Shown here in pieces: positions 38,037 to 46,541 of a stretch of DNA of 64,000 bases. The first letter of the stretch is position 1; each line of letters opens with the position of its first letter. The stretch covers positions 5,650-69,649 of the forward strand of contig CAZYSK010000027.1 in the NCBI GenBank assembly GCA_964649415.1. The letters are read 5' to 3'. Made by a program: the position numbers and the translations under genes. Under the pieces are notes generated by a model. It searched no databases. It was given only the letters and a program-made list of their open reading frames with translations, and had not been told where the DNA came from. Source of the stretch: CAZYSK01 sp964649415. GTDB taxonomy: Bacteria > Chloroflexota > Anaerolineae > B4-G1.

Positions 38037-39392
38037 TCAGTCACCGGAAGAAACCAGGTTTTTCGGAAAAAACCCGGTTTCATATGAAGGGATGTCTTCC
38101 ATCTCGACGGTCACGCCGCCGCCGTCCATCGAGCGCAGCGCCGCCATCACCATGCGTGTGGCCTCCAGGCCCGCGCGCGCCCCGACCGCCGGGGGAGCGC
38201 CATCGCAGAAGCGGCGCAGCTCGCGGATCAGGGCCACGTCCGCGCCGAAGTGGGAGCCCTCGAAGTGCTCATCCCGGCAGTCAATCACCTCGTGGCTGGC
38301 TCCGTAGTCACCGGACGCATGATCAATGTCCGCCACGACATCGAGCGCGCCCGTCCTCCGGGTCAGAATGATGCGCCCCCGCGTGCCCACCAGCTCCATC
38401 GTCTCCTGGTCATCGGCGGGCGGGCCGAAGATGGTGTAGAAGTACGAGGCAATGACGCCGTTCTGGTAGGCGAAGTGGATGCTGCCGTTGTGATACACGT
38501 CCGAGCCCGGCGCGTAGACGCACACGTCGTCCATGTACTTCTCCTCCACCTCCTCAAGCCAGGATGGGCCAAAATGGGGCAGGATGTCGAAGGCGGCCGA
38601 GTTCTTGGAGCGGCGACGATAGGGGCACTCTCGATCGCATTCACTGCAGCGCGGCGGCGCCGCCGGTTCAGGCTCGACGACCGACCGGCCGCCGAAGCCG
38701 TGCACGCGCAGCGCCCGGCTTCCGGCGAACCAGTTGAACACGTCGAACAGGTGGCAGCCCTTGTCATTCAGCGCGCCGCCGGACCACTCGCGCCGCCGCC
38801 ACCAGGCCGTCAGGTAGCGGTGGTAGGGGATGACATCGCGCACCTGGAGCATGACCAGGTCGCCGATGACGCCATCGTGCAGCAGCTCGTAGGCCCGGTT
38901 CCACACCGCCTCGTAGCGGCGGGTGAAGCCCATGATCAGCGGGTTGCCCGCCTGGGCCTCGGCCTCGACGATGGCCACCGCGTCCTCGACGTTCTGGGCC
39001 AGCGGCTTGTCGCAGTACACCTTCTTCCCGGAGTGGAGAGCGGGGACGGCGAACTGGCGGTGCGCGTCGGTGATCGAGGTGATGACGACCAGGTCCACCT
39101 CCGACGCGCCGATGAGGTCCAGGCCGTCGCGGACTGTTCCAGTCCGTCCGTACAGATTGGGCGAGATCTGCACGCCCTGGCCGGCGTACGCGCCCACGAG
39201 CACGTCCCGCGCCTCGGCCATACGGGCCGCGTTCCGGTCGCACAGCGCGGTGACCCGGAACCGGGTCTCCGGATACAGCTCGGCCATGTGGCGGCCAATG
39301 CAGTACAGGCCCCGCACACCCAGGCCGATGATGCCGACCCCCACGGATGTCGCGGATTGTTCCAATCCGCCGGATGTACCCATCCGCCCCAT
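38037..39392 (-). CDS. Gfo/Idh/MocA family oxidoreductase
   Basis: 451 aa. Rossmann motif VGVGIIGLGVRGLYCIGRH, the EKP-like motif YCDKPLAQNVEDAVAI and the substrate-domain MGFTRRYEAVWNRAYEL fit NAD(P)-dependent sugar or inositol oxidoreductases. Family C and CGGATG-type palindromes encode the N-terminal tail (TSGGLEQSATS), a family C copy is at 39129, and a family A element ends the protein (ETGFFPKNLVSSGD). The start follows the MFS stop by one base. Confidence 0.85.
   Translation of the reverse strand: MGRMGTSGGLEQSATSVGVGIIGLGVRGLYCIGRHMAELYPETRFRVTALCDRNAARMAEARDVLVGAYAGQGVQISPNLYGRTGTVRDGLDLIGASEVDLVVITSITDAHRQFAVPALHSGKKVYCDKPLAQNVEDAVAIVEAEAQAGNPLIMGFTRRYEAVWNRAYELLHDGVIGDLVMLQVRDVIPYHRYLTAWWRRREWSGGALNDKGCHLFDVFNWFAGSRALRVHGFGGRSVVEPEPAAPPRCSECDRECPYRRRSKNSAAFDILPHFGPSWLEEVEEKYMDDVCVYAPGSDVYHNGSIHFAYQNGVIASYFYTIFGPPADDQETMELVGTRGRIILTRRTGALDVVADIDHASGDYGASHEVIDCRDEHFEGSHFGADVALIRELRRFCDGAPPAVGARAGLEATRMVMAALRSMDGGGVTVEMEDIPSYETGFFPKNLVSSGD
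38049..38081. repeat. Palindromic element, family A
   Basis: AGAAACCAGGTTTTTCGG..AACCCGGTTTC encodes the C-terminus of the oxidoreductase, three codons before its stop. Confidence 0.85.
39352..39389. repeat. Family C plus CGGATG palindromes at a gene start
   Basis: GCGGATTGTTCCAATCCGC is followed by CGGATGTACCCATCCG, directly after the oxidoreductase start codon. A CGGATG core like this also sits inside the 1939 element. Confidence 0.75.
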
Positions 39393-39393
39393 C

Positions 39394-40674
39394 CTAGCCC
39401 AACGCCTCCGCCCGCTCCTGCATCGTCCGGCGCAGCGCCTCGACGTCGTGGGGCAGGAAATAGGCCACCACCCCGAACAAGGCCGCGCACGCCAGCCACG
39501 TGCTGACGCAGATGGCGATGATGGCCACGTGCAGCGAGGAGCGCATGGCGATCACGCCCGCCAGGTACGGCGCTAGCGCCGCGCCGCCATCCTCGACCAG
39601 CTTGCGCACGGCCTGGGCGGTGCTGCGGACCTCGGGAGCGGTGATGTCAGGCACCGAGGCCATGGCGTTGGGCGCGGTGATGGACATGGTGACGCCCGTG
39701 ACCCCCAACAGGGCGGTGAACAGAAGCCGGTTCTCCATCGACACGCTCATGGTCAGGAGCAGACACACGGCTGCCGCCAGCGTCCCCAGCCCGCCGACGA
39801 TGGCCCGCCCGCGCGGCGTGCGCTTGAAGAAGAAGTCCCCCAGGTATCCGCCTACATAGTAGCCCACCGAGAGCGCGGCGATGGCCACCAGCATCACCGT
39901 CATGGCCTGGCCCGACGTGTAGCCGCGCTCCGTCTCCAGGTAGCGGAAGAACCAGAAGATGAGCACATTCCAGGCGAACACGCCGAAGAAGCCCTGCGCC
40001 ATCAGGAGCAGCAGGCTGCGGTTGCGGAACAGACCCTTGACTACCTGCCAATCTATGCGGTAGGTACCCAGCTCCCCCTGCTCGAAGCGCTCCATCTCCG
40101 GCTCGGCGCTGCCCCGAGGCACCTCGCGCACGGTGAAGAAGATCAACGCCGCGACGAACACGCCGAGGCTGCCCGTGATGAAGAACACCCGCCGCCATCC
40201 CAGCGTGCCCCCCAGCATCGTCGCCAGCACGGTGCCCACCATGAAGCCCAGCGGGCCGGACATCTGCATGATGCCGTAGACCTTGCCGCGCGTCTGGGGA
40301 CCGAAGTAGTCGGCCAGCAGGCTGTACAGGCCCGGGTAGCTGGAGTCGTCTATGCCGGTGGTCGAGCGGGTCAGCATGAAGATCGGGTACGTGGGCGCCA
40401 GCGCGTTCAGCCACGTCGTCGAGCCCCAGATGAAGGAGGCCAGCGCCAGCAGCTTGGACCGGGCGTAGCGGTCGTACAGATAGCCCCAGACCGGGTACAG
40501 CAGGGAGGCGACGACGATGGCCAGGCTGGAGACGGCCCCCATCTGGGCCTCGTTGATGCGGAGATCCTCCATAATGGACGTCGTGAGGGGGCCGATGAGC
40601 AGCTTGTCGGCCTGGTGGAGGAGCAGGAATGTGAAGCACACGAACGCGACGAACCAGCGATAGCGGGACTTCAT
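39394..40674 (-). CDS. MFS transporter
   Basis: 426 aa from ATG 40674 (GGAGG upstream) with about twelve hydrophobic helices. The first cytoplasmic loop YPVWGYLYDRYARSKLLALA and TTGIDDSSYPGLYSLLADYF are MFS landmarks. The substrate is probably a sugar or organic acid, as it heads an operon with Gfo/Idh and DUF3604. Its upstream region is full of family H palindromes (40692-40760). Confidence 0.85.
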   Translation of the reverse strand: MKSRYRWFVAFVCFTFLLLHQADKLLIGPLTTSIMEDLRINEAQMGAVSSLAIVVASLLYPVWGYLYDRYARSKLLALASFIWGSTTWLNALAPTYPIFMLTRSTTGIDDSSYPGLYSLLADYFGPQTRGKVYGIMQMSGPLGFMVGTVLATMLGGTLGWRRVFFITGSLGVFVAALIFFTVREVPRGSAEPEMERFEQGELGTYRIDWQVVKGLFRNRSLLLLMAQGFFGVFAWNVLIFWFFRYLETERGYTSGQAMTVMLVAIAALSVGYYVGGYLGDFFFKRTPRGRAIVGGLGTLAAAVCLLLTMSVSMENRLLFTALLGVTGVTMSITAPNAMASVPDITAPEVRSTAQAVRKLVEDGGAALAPYLAGVIAMRSSLHVAIIAICVSTWLACAALFGVVAYFLPHDVEALRRTMQERAEALG

Positions 40675-40691
40675 GTGGGCCTCCTTGTTGT

Positions 40692-40760
40692 GCAGACGCA
40701 AAATGCTGCGTGCAGAGACGCAAGATTTTGCGTTTAGAGACGCAAGATCTTGCGTCTCTA
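40692..40760. repeat. Family H palindromes (AGACGCAAGATTTTGCGTCT)
   Basis: Several overlapping copies lie between the caspase-TIR stop and the MFS start; one perfect copy lies inside the caspase-TIR gene (41105-41133). The pair here can fold as a terminator-like hairpin. Confidence 0.8.
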
Positions 40761-40764
40761 CCAG

Positions 40765-42018
40765 TTATCGACGTGGCAACGGTCCCCGCAGTGCCTGCAC
40801 CAGCCGGCCGAACTCGCGCTCGGCGCGGCGGGGGTGCGTGAGGTTCAACGTGGACAGCATGCTGAGCCGGGTCGGCAGCCGAGCCTCGTCAATGGCCGCG
40901 ATCTTGACCGGCAACAGGCGATAGGCCCCCTCCTGGATGCCCATCGTCTGCGCCAGGACGTTCTCGAAGTCGGCCATGTGGTCGGCCAGGTAGGCGTCCG
41001 ACAGCACGAGCACCGTGCGCTTGGCCTGCCTGATGCCGCGCTCGACGTTCACCACACGGGCCACGCCGGGCTGCTCGACGTCGCCCGAGACGGCGACGCG
41101 CAAGTGTAGAGACGCAAGATTTTGCGTCTCTACCAGGCGCGGCACCAGCGTGTCCCACACCCAGGTGGCGTCCGGCTCCCGATCCACGTAGCTGACGTAG
41201 GCGTCGTAGCGGAAGCCCTCCTCGTCCCTGGACACGACGCCCTTCTGGCCGCCAAGATAGAGGGCGACGGGGAAGTTCTCCTCCAGCTCGGCCTTGAAGA
41301 TGGGATGCTGGCCGGACTGCCCGGCCGTGACCTTGGGTTGGACGTACTCGAACAGGTCGAAGATGCGGATCAGGCCGTCGTCGCTGGCGATTCCGCCGCG
41401 CAGGCCCGCCAGCAGGTGCTGGGTGAAAAGGCTGTTTTCGGCGCCGGGCAGCACCCACGAGTACTCGGTGCTGCGCGAGGAGGCCAGGATGGCCCGCCCC
41501 CGCCCCTGCTTGAGCGCCTCGTAGTAGCGATCCGAGAAGCCCGCTTTCATACCCGGCGCGGTGGCGTCCTTAGGCTGGCCGATGCCGGCGGAGTGACAGC
41601 AGTCGAGGAGGACGACCACCTTGCGGGCCGGGATGGCGCGCAGGGCTTCGGTGAACGCGTCTCCCGAGATGGCGGTCTTGTTCACGCGGTTGGGGACCAC
41701 GTCCACCGGGAGCAGGTACTCCCCGGCGTAGGGACCCGTCTCGACCCGCCCGCCGTGGCCGGAGATGTAGAGGAAGGCGGTAGAGTCGGAATCGGTGGCC
41801 TCGGCCAGGCGCTTCAGGGCCGAGCGGATGCGCTCGGCAGTGGCTTCGCCGTCGAGCAGCAACTGCACGTTCTCCGGCGGGTAGGCGCAGTGCTGCGGGC
41901 CGACCAGCAGGTCGCGGATTCCGCGGGCGTCATTGAGGACGGTGGGCGGCAGCTTGTTGATCTGCTCGTAGTTGGCGATGCCGACCACGAGCGCGTAGGC
42001 GTTGTCCATTGCGGGCAT
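40765..42018 (-). CDS. Caspase-like peptidase (C14) fused to a TIR domain
   Basis: 417 aa from ATG 42018 behind AGGAG. N-terminal caspase fold with His in YISGHGGR and Cys in VVLLDCCHSAG, so catalysis looks possible. From about residue 285 a TIR-like domain follows (YDAYVSYVDREPDATWVWDT; AKRTVLVLSDAYLADHMADF). A family H palindrome inside the TIR part encodes ETQNLASLHLRV. Last gene of the TIR-STAND-WD40 operon, 23 bases after its neighbour. By analogy with bacterial caspase and TIR effectors it may be the suicide effector triggered by the sensors. Confidence 0.85.
   Translation of the reverse strand: MPAMDNAYALVVGIANYEQINKLPPTVLNDARGIRDLLVGPQHCAYPPENVQLLLDGEATAERIRSALKRLAEATDSDSTAFLYISGHGGRVETGPYAGEYLLPVDVVPNRVNKTAISGDAFTEALRAIPARKVVVLLDCCHSAGIGQPKDATAPGMKAGFSDRYYEALKQGRGRAILASSRSTEYSWVLPGAENSLFTQHLLAGLRGGIASDDGLIRIFDLFEYVQPKVTAGQSGQHPIFKAELEENFPVALYLGGQKGVVSRDEEGFRYDAYVSYVDREPDATWVWDTLVPRLVETQNLASLHLRVAVSGDVEQPGVARVVNVERGIRQAKRTVLVLSDAYLADHMADFENVLAQTMGIQEGAYRLLPVKIAAIDEARLPTRLSMLSTLNLTHPRRAEREFGRLVQALRGPLPRR
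41105..41133. repeat. Palindromic element, family H
   Basis: GTAGAGACGCAA and its complement around GATT form a perfect hairpin in frame in the TIR domain of the caspase-TIR gene. Confidence 0.85.
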
Positions 42019-42041
42019 AGGCTTGCTCCTTCCCGTTATTC

Positions 42042-45000
42042 TCACTCCTTCTCCAGTGGCCACTGCCCACACGTCTTGCGATACGCCTGCCCGGGCAGGA
42101 ATTGTTCCCACTCGGCCTGGCTCAGGTTGCGGCCAGCGACGCGACAGGCCAGGTCAATCAGCTCGTCCAGGTGCAGGTTCCACAGCCGGGCCGTTCCATC
42201 GTCACTGCCGGTGACCAACGCGTGGCCGTCAGGGCTGAAGACCACGGTACGGACGCTCCGTTCGTGGCCACGCAACACGACCGGCGCGGCGCCAAGGTCG
42301 GTCAGGTCCCACAGGCGAGCGGTGTTGTCCTCGCCGCCGGTAGCCAGCCAGCGACCGTCGGGACTGATGGCCAGGGCGACAATGCGTTTCTCGTGACTGC
42401 GCAAGACGATGGGTGCGGCGCTCAGGTCGTTCAGGTCTCGCAGGCGGGCGGTGTTGTCCGCGCCAGCGGTGACCAGCCATTGATTGTCTGGACTGATCGC
42501 TACGGCGAGAATGCGGTCCTCGTGACTGCGCAAAATGATGGGCGCAGCAGTCGGGTGGCTCAGGTCCCACAGGCGGGCGGTGGCATCCCAATCGCTGGCG
42601 GTGACCAGCCAGTGGCTGTCGGCGTCGATGGCGACAGTGGTGACGGGGTCATCGCCGGCGCGCAGGACGACAGGCTCGGCGGCAGGATCGGCAGCGGTCA
42701 AGTCCCACACACGGGCCGTGTTGTCCTCGCTACCGGTGACCAACCAGTGGCCGTCAGGGCTGACGGCGACGGCGTGGACGGCAGACTCGTGGCCGCGCAG
42801 GACGCGAGGCGCGGCGGCCGGGTCTGCGGCGCTCAGGTCCCACAGACGGGCGGTGTGGTCGTCAAACTCGCCTCCGGTAGCCAGCCAATGGCCGTCAGGG
42901 CTGACGGCCATGGCAAAGATGCCCGACTCGTGGCCGCGCAAGACGATGGACTCGGCGGCCGGGTCTGCGGCGCTCAGGTCCCACAGGCGGGCGGTGGCAT
43001 CACCGCCGGCGGTGGCCAGCCAGCGGCTGTCAGGGCTGACGGCGACGGCATAGATGCCCGACTCGTGACCGCGCAAGACGATGGACTCCGTGGCCGGGTC
43101 TGCGGCGGTCTGGCCTGCCTCCAGCAGGACCGGGAGATTCCACAACCGGGCAGTCGCATCGCTGCTGCCGGTGACCAGCCAGTGATCGTCAGGGCTGATG
43201 GCTGCGACGTTGATGAGGCTATCGTGTCCGCGCAACACGACCGGTGCGGCCGCCATATCCGCCGCGGCCGGGAGGTTCCACAGGCGGGCGGTATCGTCGT
43301 AGCTGCCGGTGACCAGCCAGTGGCCATCGGGGCTGATGGCAATGGCGCTGACGCCAGACTCGTGACCGCGCAAGACAATGGGATCTGTGGCCGGGTCCGC
43401 CGCGGTCAGGTCCCACAGCCGGACCGTGGCATCCGCACTGCCGGTGGCCAGCCAGTGGCTGTCAGGGCTGACAGCGACGGCGCTGACGCCGGACGTGTGG
43501 CCACGCAAGATGATGGACCCGGCCGACGGGTTGGCGGCGCTCACGTCCCACAGGCGGGCGGTATCGTCCTGAGCGCCGGTGACCACCCAGCGGCTGCCGG
43601 GACCAATGGCAATGGACTCGATGCCGGACTCGTGGCCGCGCAAGACGACAGGGGCGGCGGCCGGGTCCGCGGCCGCCAGGTCCCACAGGCGAGCGGTGGC
43701 ATCCTCGCTGCCGGTGAGCAGCCAGCGACTGTCGGGGCTGATGGCGACGGTGGCGATGGGCTCATCATGGCCGCGCAGGACGATGGACTGGGCGGCCGGG
43801 TCTGCGGCACTCAGGTCCCACAGCCGGGCGGTGTGGTCGCCCTGCAGATCGCTCGCGGTGACCAACCAGCGGTTGTCCGGACTGATGGCGACGGCGCTGA
43901 CGCCGGACGAGTGACCGCCCAGGGCAATCGGCTCGGCAGATGGGTCGGCGGCGGTCAGGTCCCACAAGTAGACAGCCCAGCCCTCACCGAGCTGCCCCAT
44001 ATGCAGCATCCCGCCCGCGTACAGAAGCCCGTCCGCGGTGACCAGCCAGTGGTCGTCAGTGCTGACGGCAATGGCGGTGATGGGGTGGAAGTGGCTGCGC
44101 AAGACAAGGGGCTCGGCAGCCGGGTCTGCGGCGCTCAGGTCCCACAGGCGGACGGTGTAGTCCAGGCTGCCGGTGACCAGCCAGCGGTTGTCGTGGCTGA
44201 TGGCGATGGCACTGATGCCCGACTCGTGGCCGCGCAATACGACGGGATCGGCCGCCGGGTCCGCGGCACTCAGGTCCCACAGGCGGGCGGTGGTATCCGC
44301 GCTGCCCGTGACCAGCCAGCGACTGTCGTGACTGATCGCGACGGCGGTGATCGTATCCTCGTGGCCTCCCAGACCGCGCCCCCCGGTGTTTGCCAGTGCC
44401 CGCCGCAGGCTGTCTTCGGCCGCAGGCACGCGCGGCTCGCCCGTCCGGCTCGTAACAGCGAGCGCCTCGACGGCCAGGAGCAGCCCGCGCTGCAGACGTC
44501 CCGCTTCCCACGCAACCTGCGCCTGTTCGGCCAGTTCGAGCGCCGCCTGGCGACGGGTCTGCCGGTCGCGGTCCGCTGCCACGGTGGCTCGCGCGGCAGA
44601 GTTGGCCGTAGCAGTAGCCTCCACGGCCAGAGCCTGGGCCGTGCCGGTGGCCTGCGCCTGTTCCTCGCTGGTCCGCAGGCGACTCTGGACGACAACGACG
44701 ATGACGATCAGGGCGGTGATAACCAAGACGCCCAGCACCCCTACCAGGCGGTTGCGCCGCCTCCGGGCCTGTTCCTCGTGCTGGGCCTCCCGGCTGGCCT
44801 CCACCAGGTCCCACAGGCGTTGACTGTAGCCCAGTTGGGCCGTCAGGGGCCCGGCCAGCCACTCTTGTACGGCGTCCAGTTCGGCCTCGTCGAGCCGGCC
44901 GCCGCCGGCCCGGGACTCCCAGCGGCGGCGTTCCCGCTCGGCTTCACGCCATTCCCCGAACCACTTCTCCTTGGCCAGCCAACCTTCGATCAATGAATCG

Positions 45001-46541
45001 TGGGCCAGGTCCACCTGCCGGTCGCCCGTCCCCGTCTCCTCACCGGTGAGGGTCAGCAGGCGCTCCTTCGCCAGGTGATCGAGCGTCTCGTCCAGCAGAT
45101 CGGCATCGTCGCCGACAGCGCGCAGGTCGGCCACCCGCAACTGGCGGCGCGTATCGGCCCGGCCCTGGCCGAACTGCAACAGCCGCAACAGGATGCGGCG
45201 GGCGACGGGCTCCTTCTCCGGCGGCAGGGAACCCACCGCCGCTCGGGCATGGTTGGCGATGGCCGCCTTCAAGTCTCGCACATCGTCGTAGGCGCTCGCG
45301 GGCAGGTAGCGGCGCTCCACCTTCTCCCACAAGAGCCGCAGCGTCTCCTGCACGAACGGCAGAATGCCCGGTTCTCCCGCCGCGTCGTTCACCAGGCGCT
45401 CTACCAGCAGGGGGTCGAGGAACACCCCCTCTCGCTCGGCCGGCTTCTCGATGGCCGCGCGCAGGGCCTGGCCCGCCAGGGGCTCCAGTTCATAGCGATG
45501 GCCCTTGATCTCCGGCCACAGAGACGGGTCCATCAGTTCGCCGTAGAAATCTGCACGGACGGTCAGCACGACGTAGCAATCAGTCGCCTTGACCAGGCGC
45601 AACAACGCATCCTGAAAAGGCTTGATATCCTCTTCACGCGCCTGCGTGAAGAGCTCCTCGAATTGGTCGACCACGAGGAGGAGTCGGTTGTCTGTGGTTC
45701 GTGGTGAGGCCCAGATGCCTGCATCCGCCAGGTCCGCCGAACGGACGTCTGCGTCCGCGCCGTCCGAGAAACCAGGTTTTCCATGCGATGGAACATCGCC
45801 AAAAACCTGGTTTCGAAGGTTGGCCGGGTCGCCATCGAGCGCGGCCGCCAGGGCCGCCACGGGTGCCTCGCCGGGGCGCAGCGTGCGCACCAGCCAACCT
45901 CCGGGGCCGAAGAGACCGCTCTCCCGCAGCGCCGGCACCAGTCCCGCGAAGACCAGCGACGATTTGCCAATGCCGGAGCGACCGATGATAGCGACGAGAG
46001 GATACTTACTCAGCATGTGGAGGACTTGTTCCACGTCGCGCTCTCGCCCGAAGAAGCAATCTTTGTCCTCCCGCGAAAAGGTCTTCATGCCAGGATAGGG
46101 ACAGGGCGGCCTGGCCGCCGGGGCAGGCACCGGGCGCTGCAACTCGGCGCAGAGGCGCTCCACGACCGCCGGCCATCGGGTGGGGTCCGTGGCGTCGAGC
46201 GCGGTGAGCATCGCCAGGCGGGACGACAGTTCGAGGGGCTGTAGGATGAGGGGAATGACGGGCCAGGTGTCGGTCTCCAGGCCGTAGGACTGGGCCAAGA
46301 GGTCGGTGAACTGGATGAAGCCCTCCGTCAGGTAGGCAGGAGACAGGACGAGCAGCGTGCGACGGCTTCCCTGAACTGCGCGCTCGAACTCCAGTAGGCG
46401 CGGCACGCCCAGAGCGAAGGCCGCCTCGGAGTGGCAGCGCACGCCCGCCTGGGTCAGGGCGTCCAGGAGGTAGCCCTCCACCCAGGCGCGGTCGGCGTCT
46501 GCGTAGGAGATGAACAGGTCATGAGCATGATCCCTGCTCAT
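42042..46541 (-). CDS. TIR-STAND ATPase-TM-WD40 giant protein B, 1499 aa
   Basis: N-terminal TIR-like domain (about 1-135: HDLFISYADADRAWVEGYLL, RRTLLVLSPAYL). STAND/NACHT-like ATPase with Walker A GRSGIGKSS and Walker B LLLVVDQFEEL. A single transmembrane helix (LVGVLGVLVITALIVIVVVV), a coiled Ala-rich stalk, then 16 WD40 repeats of the ..RLWDLSAADPAAEPVVLRGH.. type. The repeats are strikingly similar to each other. The start overlaps the stop of paralogue A (ATGA). Family I and A repeats (45721-45815) insert about 30 residues between Walker A and B. Probably an NLR-like sensor that oligomerises on a ligand. Confidence 0.85.
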   Translation of the reverse strand: MSRDHAHDLFISYADADRAWVEGYLLDALTQAGVRCHSEAAFALGVPRLLEFERAVQGSRRTLLVLSPAYLTEGFIQFTDLLAQSYGLETDTWPVIPLILQPLELSSRLAMLTALDATDPTRWPAVVERLCAELQRPVPAPAARPPCPYPGMKTFSREDKDCFFGRERDVEQVLHMLSKYPLVAIIGRSGIGKSSLVFAGLVPALRESGLFGPGGWLVRTLRPGEAPVAALAAALDGDPANLRNQVFGDVPSHGKPGFSDGADADVRSADLADAGIWASPRTTDNRLLLVVDQFEELFTQAREEDIKPFQDALLRLVKATDCYVVLTVRADFYGELMDPSLWPEIKGHRYELEPLAGQALRAAIEKPAEREGVFLDPLLVERLVNDAAGEPGILPFVQETLRLLWEKVERRYLPASAYDDVRDLKAAIANHARAAVGSLPPEKEPVARRILLRLLQFGQGRADTRRQLRVADLRAVGDDADLLDETLDHLAKERLLTLTGEETGTGDRQVDLAHDSLIEGWLAKEKWFGEWREAERERRRWESRAGGGRLDEAELDAVQEWLAGPLTAQLGYSQRLWDLVEASREAQHEEQARRRRNRLVGVLGVLVITALIVIVVVVQSRLRTSEEQAQATGTAQALAVEATATANSAARATVAADRDRQTRRQAALELAEQAQVAWEAGRLQRGLLLAVEALAVTSRTGEPRVPAAEDSLRRALANTGGRGLGGHEDTITAVAISHDSRWLVTGSADTTARLWDLSAADPAADPVVLRGHESGISAIAISHDNRWLVTGSLDYTVRLWDLSAADPAAEPLVLRSHFHPITAIAVSTDDHWLVTADGLLYAGGMLHMGQLGEGWAVYLWDLTAADPSAEPIALGGHSSGVSAVAISPDNRWLVTASDLQGDHTARLWDLSAADPAAQSIVLRGHDEPIATVAISPDSRWLLTGSEDATARLWDLAAADPAAAPVVLRGHESGIESIAIGPGSRWVVTGAQDDTARLWDVSAANPSAGSIILRGHTSGVSAVAVSPDSHWLATGSADATVRLWDLTAADPATDPIVLRGHESGVSAIAISPDGHWLVTGSYDDTARLWNLPAAADMAAAPVVLRGHDSLINVAAISPDDHWLVTGSSDATARLWNLPVLLEAGQTAADPATESIVLRGHESGIYAVAVSPDSRWLATAGGDATARLWDLSAADPAAESIVLRGHESGIFAMAVSPDGHWLATGGEFDDHTARLWDLSAADPAAAPRVLRGHESAVHAVAVSPDGHWLVTGSEDNTARVWDLTAADPAAEPVVLRAGDDPVTTVAIDADSHWLVTASDWDATARLWDLSHPTAAPIILRSHEDRILAVAISPDNQWLVTAGADNTARLRDLNDLSAAPIVLRSHEKRIVALAISPDGRWLATGGEDNTARLWDLTDLGAAPVVLRGHERSVRTVVFSPDGHALVTGSDDGTARLWNLHLDELIDLACRVAGRNLSQAEWEQFLPGQAYRKTCGQWPLEKE
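45721..45815. repeat. Family I plus composite family A element in the STAND domain
   Basis: GGACGTCTGCGTCC palindromes precede GAAACCAGGTTTTCCATGCG..AACCTGGTTTC. They are read in frame between the two Walker motifs. The paralogue has a different repeat block at the same protein site (50266-50336). Confidence 0.75.

Noticed and set aside
37030..38307. 425-codon plus-strand frame
   Set aside because: Antisense of the DUF3604 gene, with codon pattern and motifs on the other strand.
42102..44996. 964-codon open frame on the plus strand
   Set aside because: It is the antisense of the WD40 array of protein B; its repeats mirror the blades and it has no own motif or ribosome-binding site.
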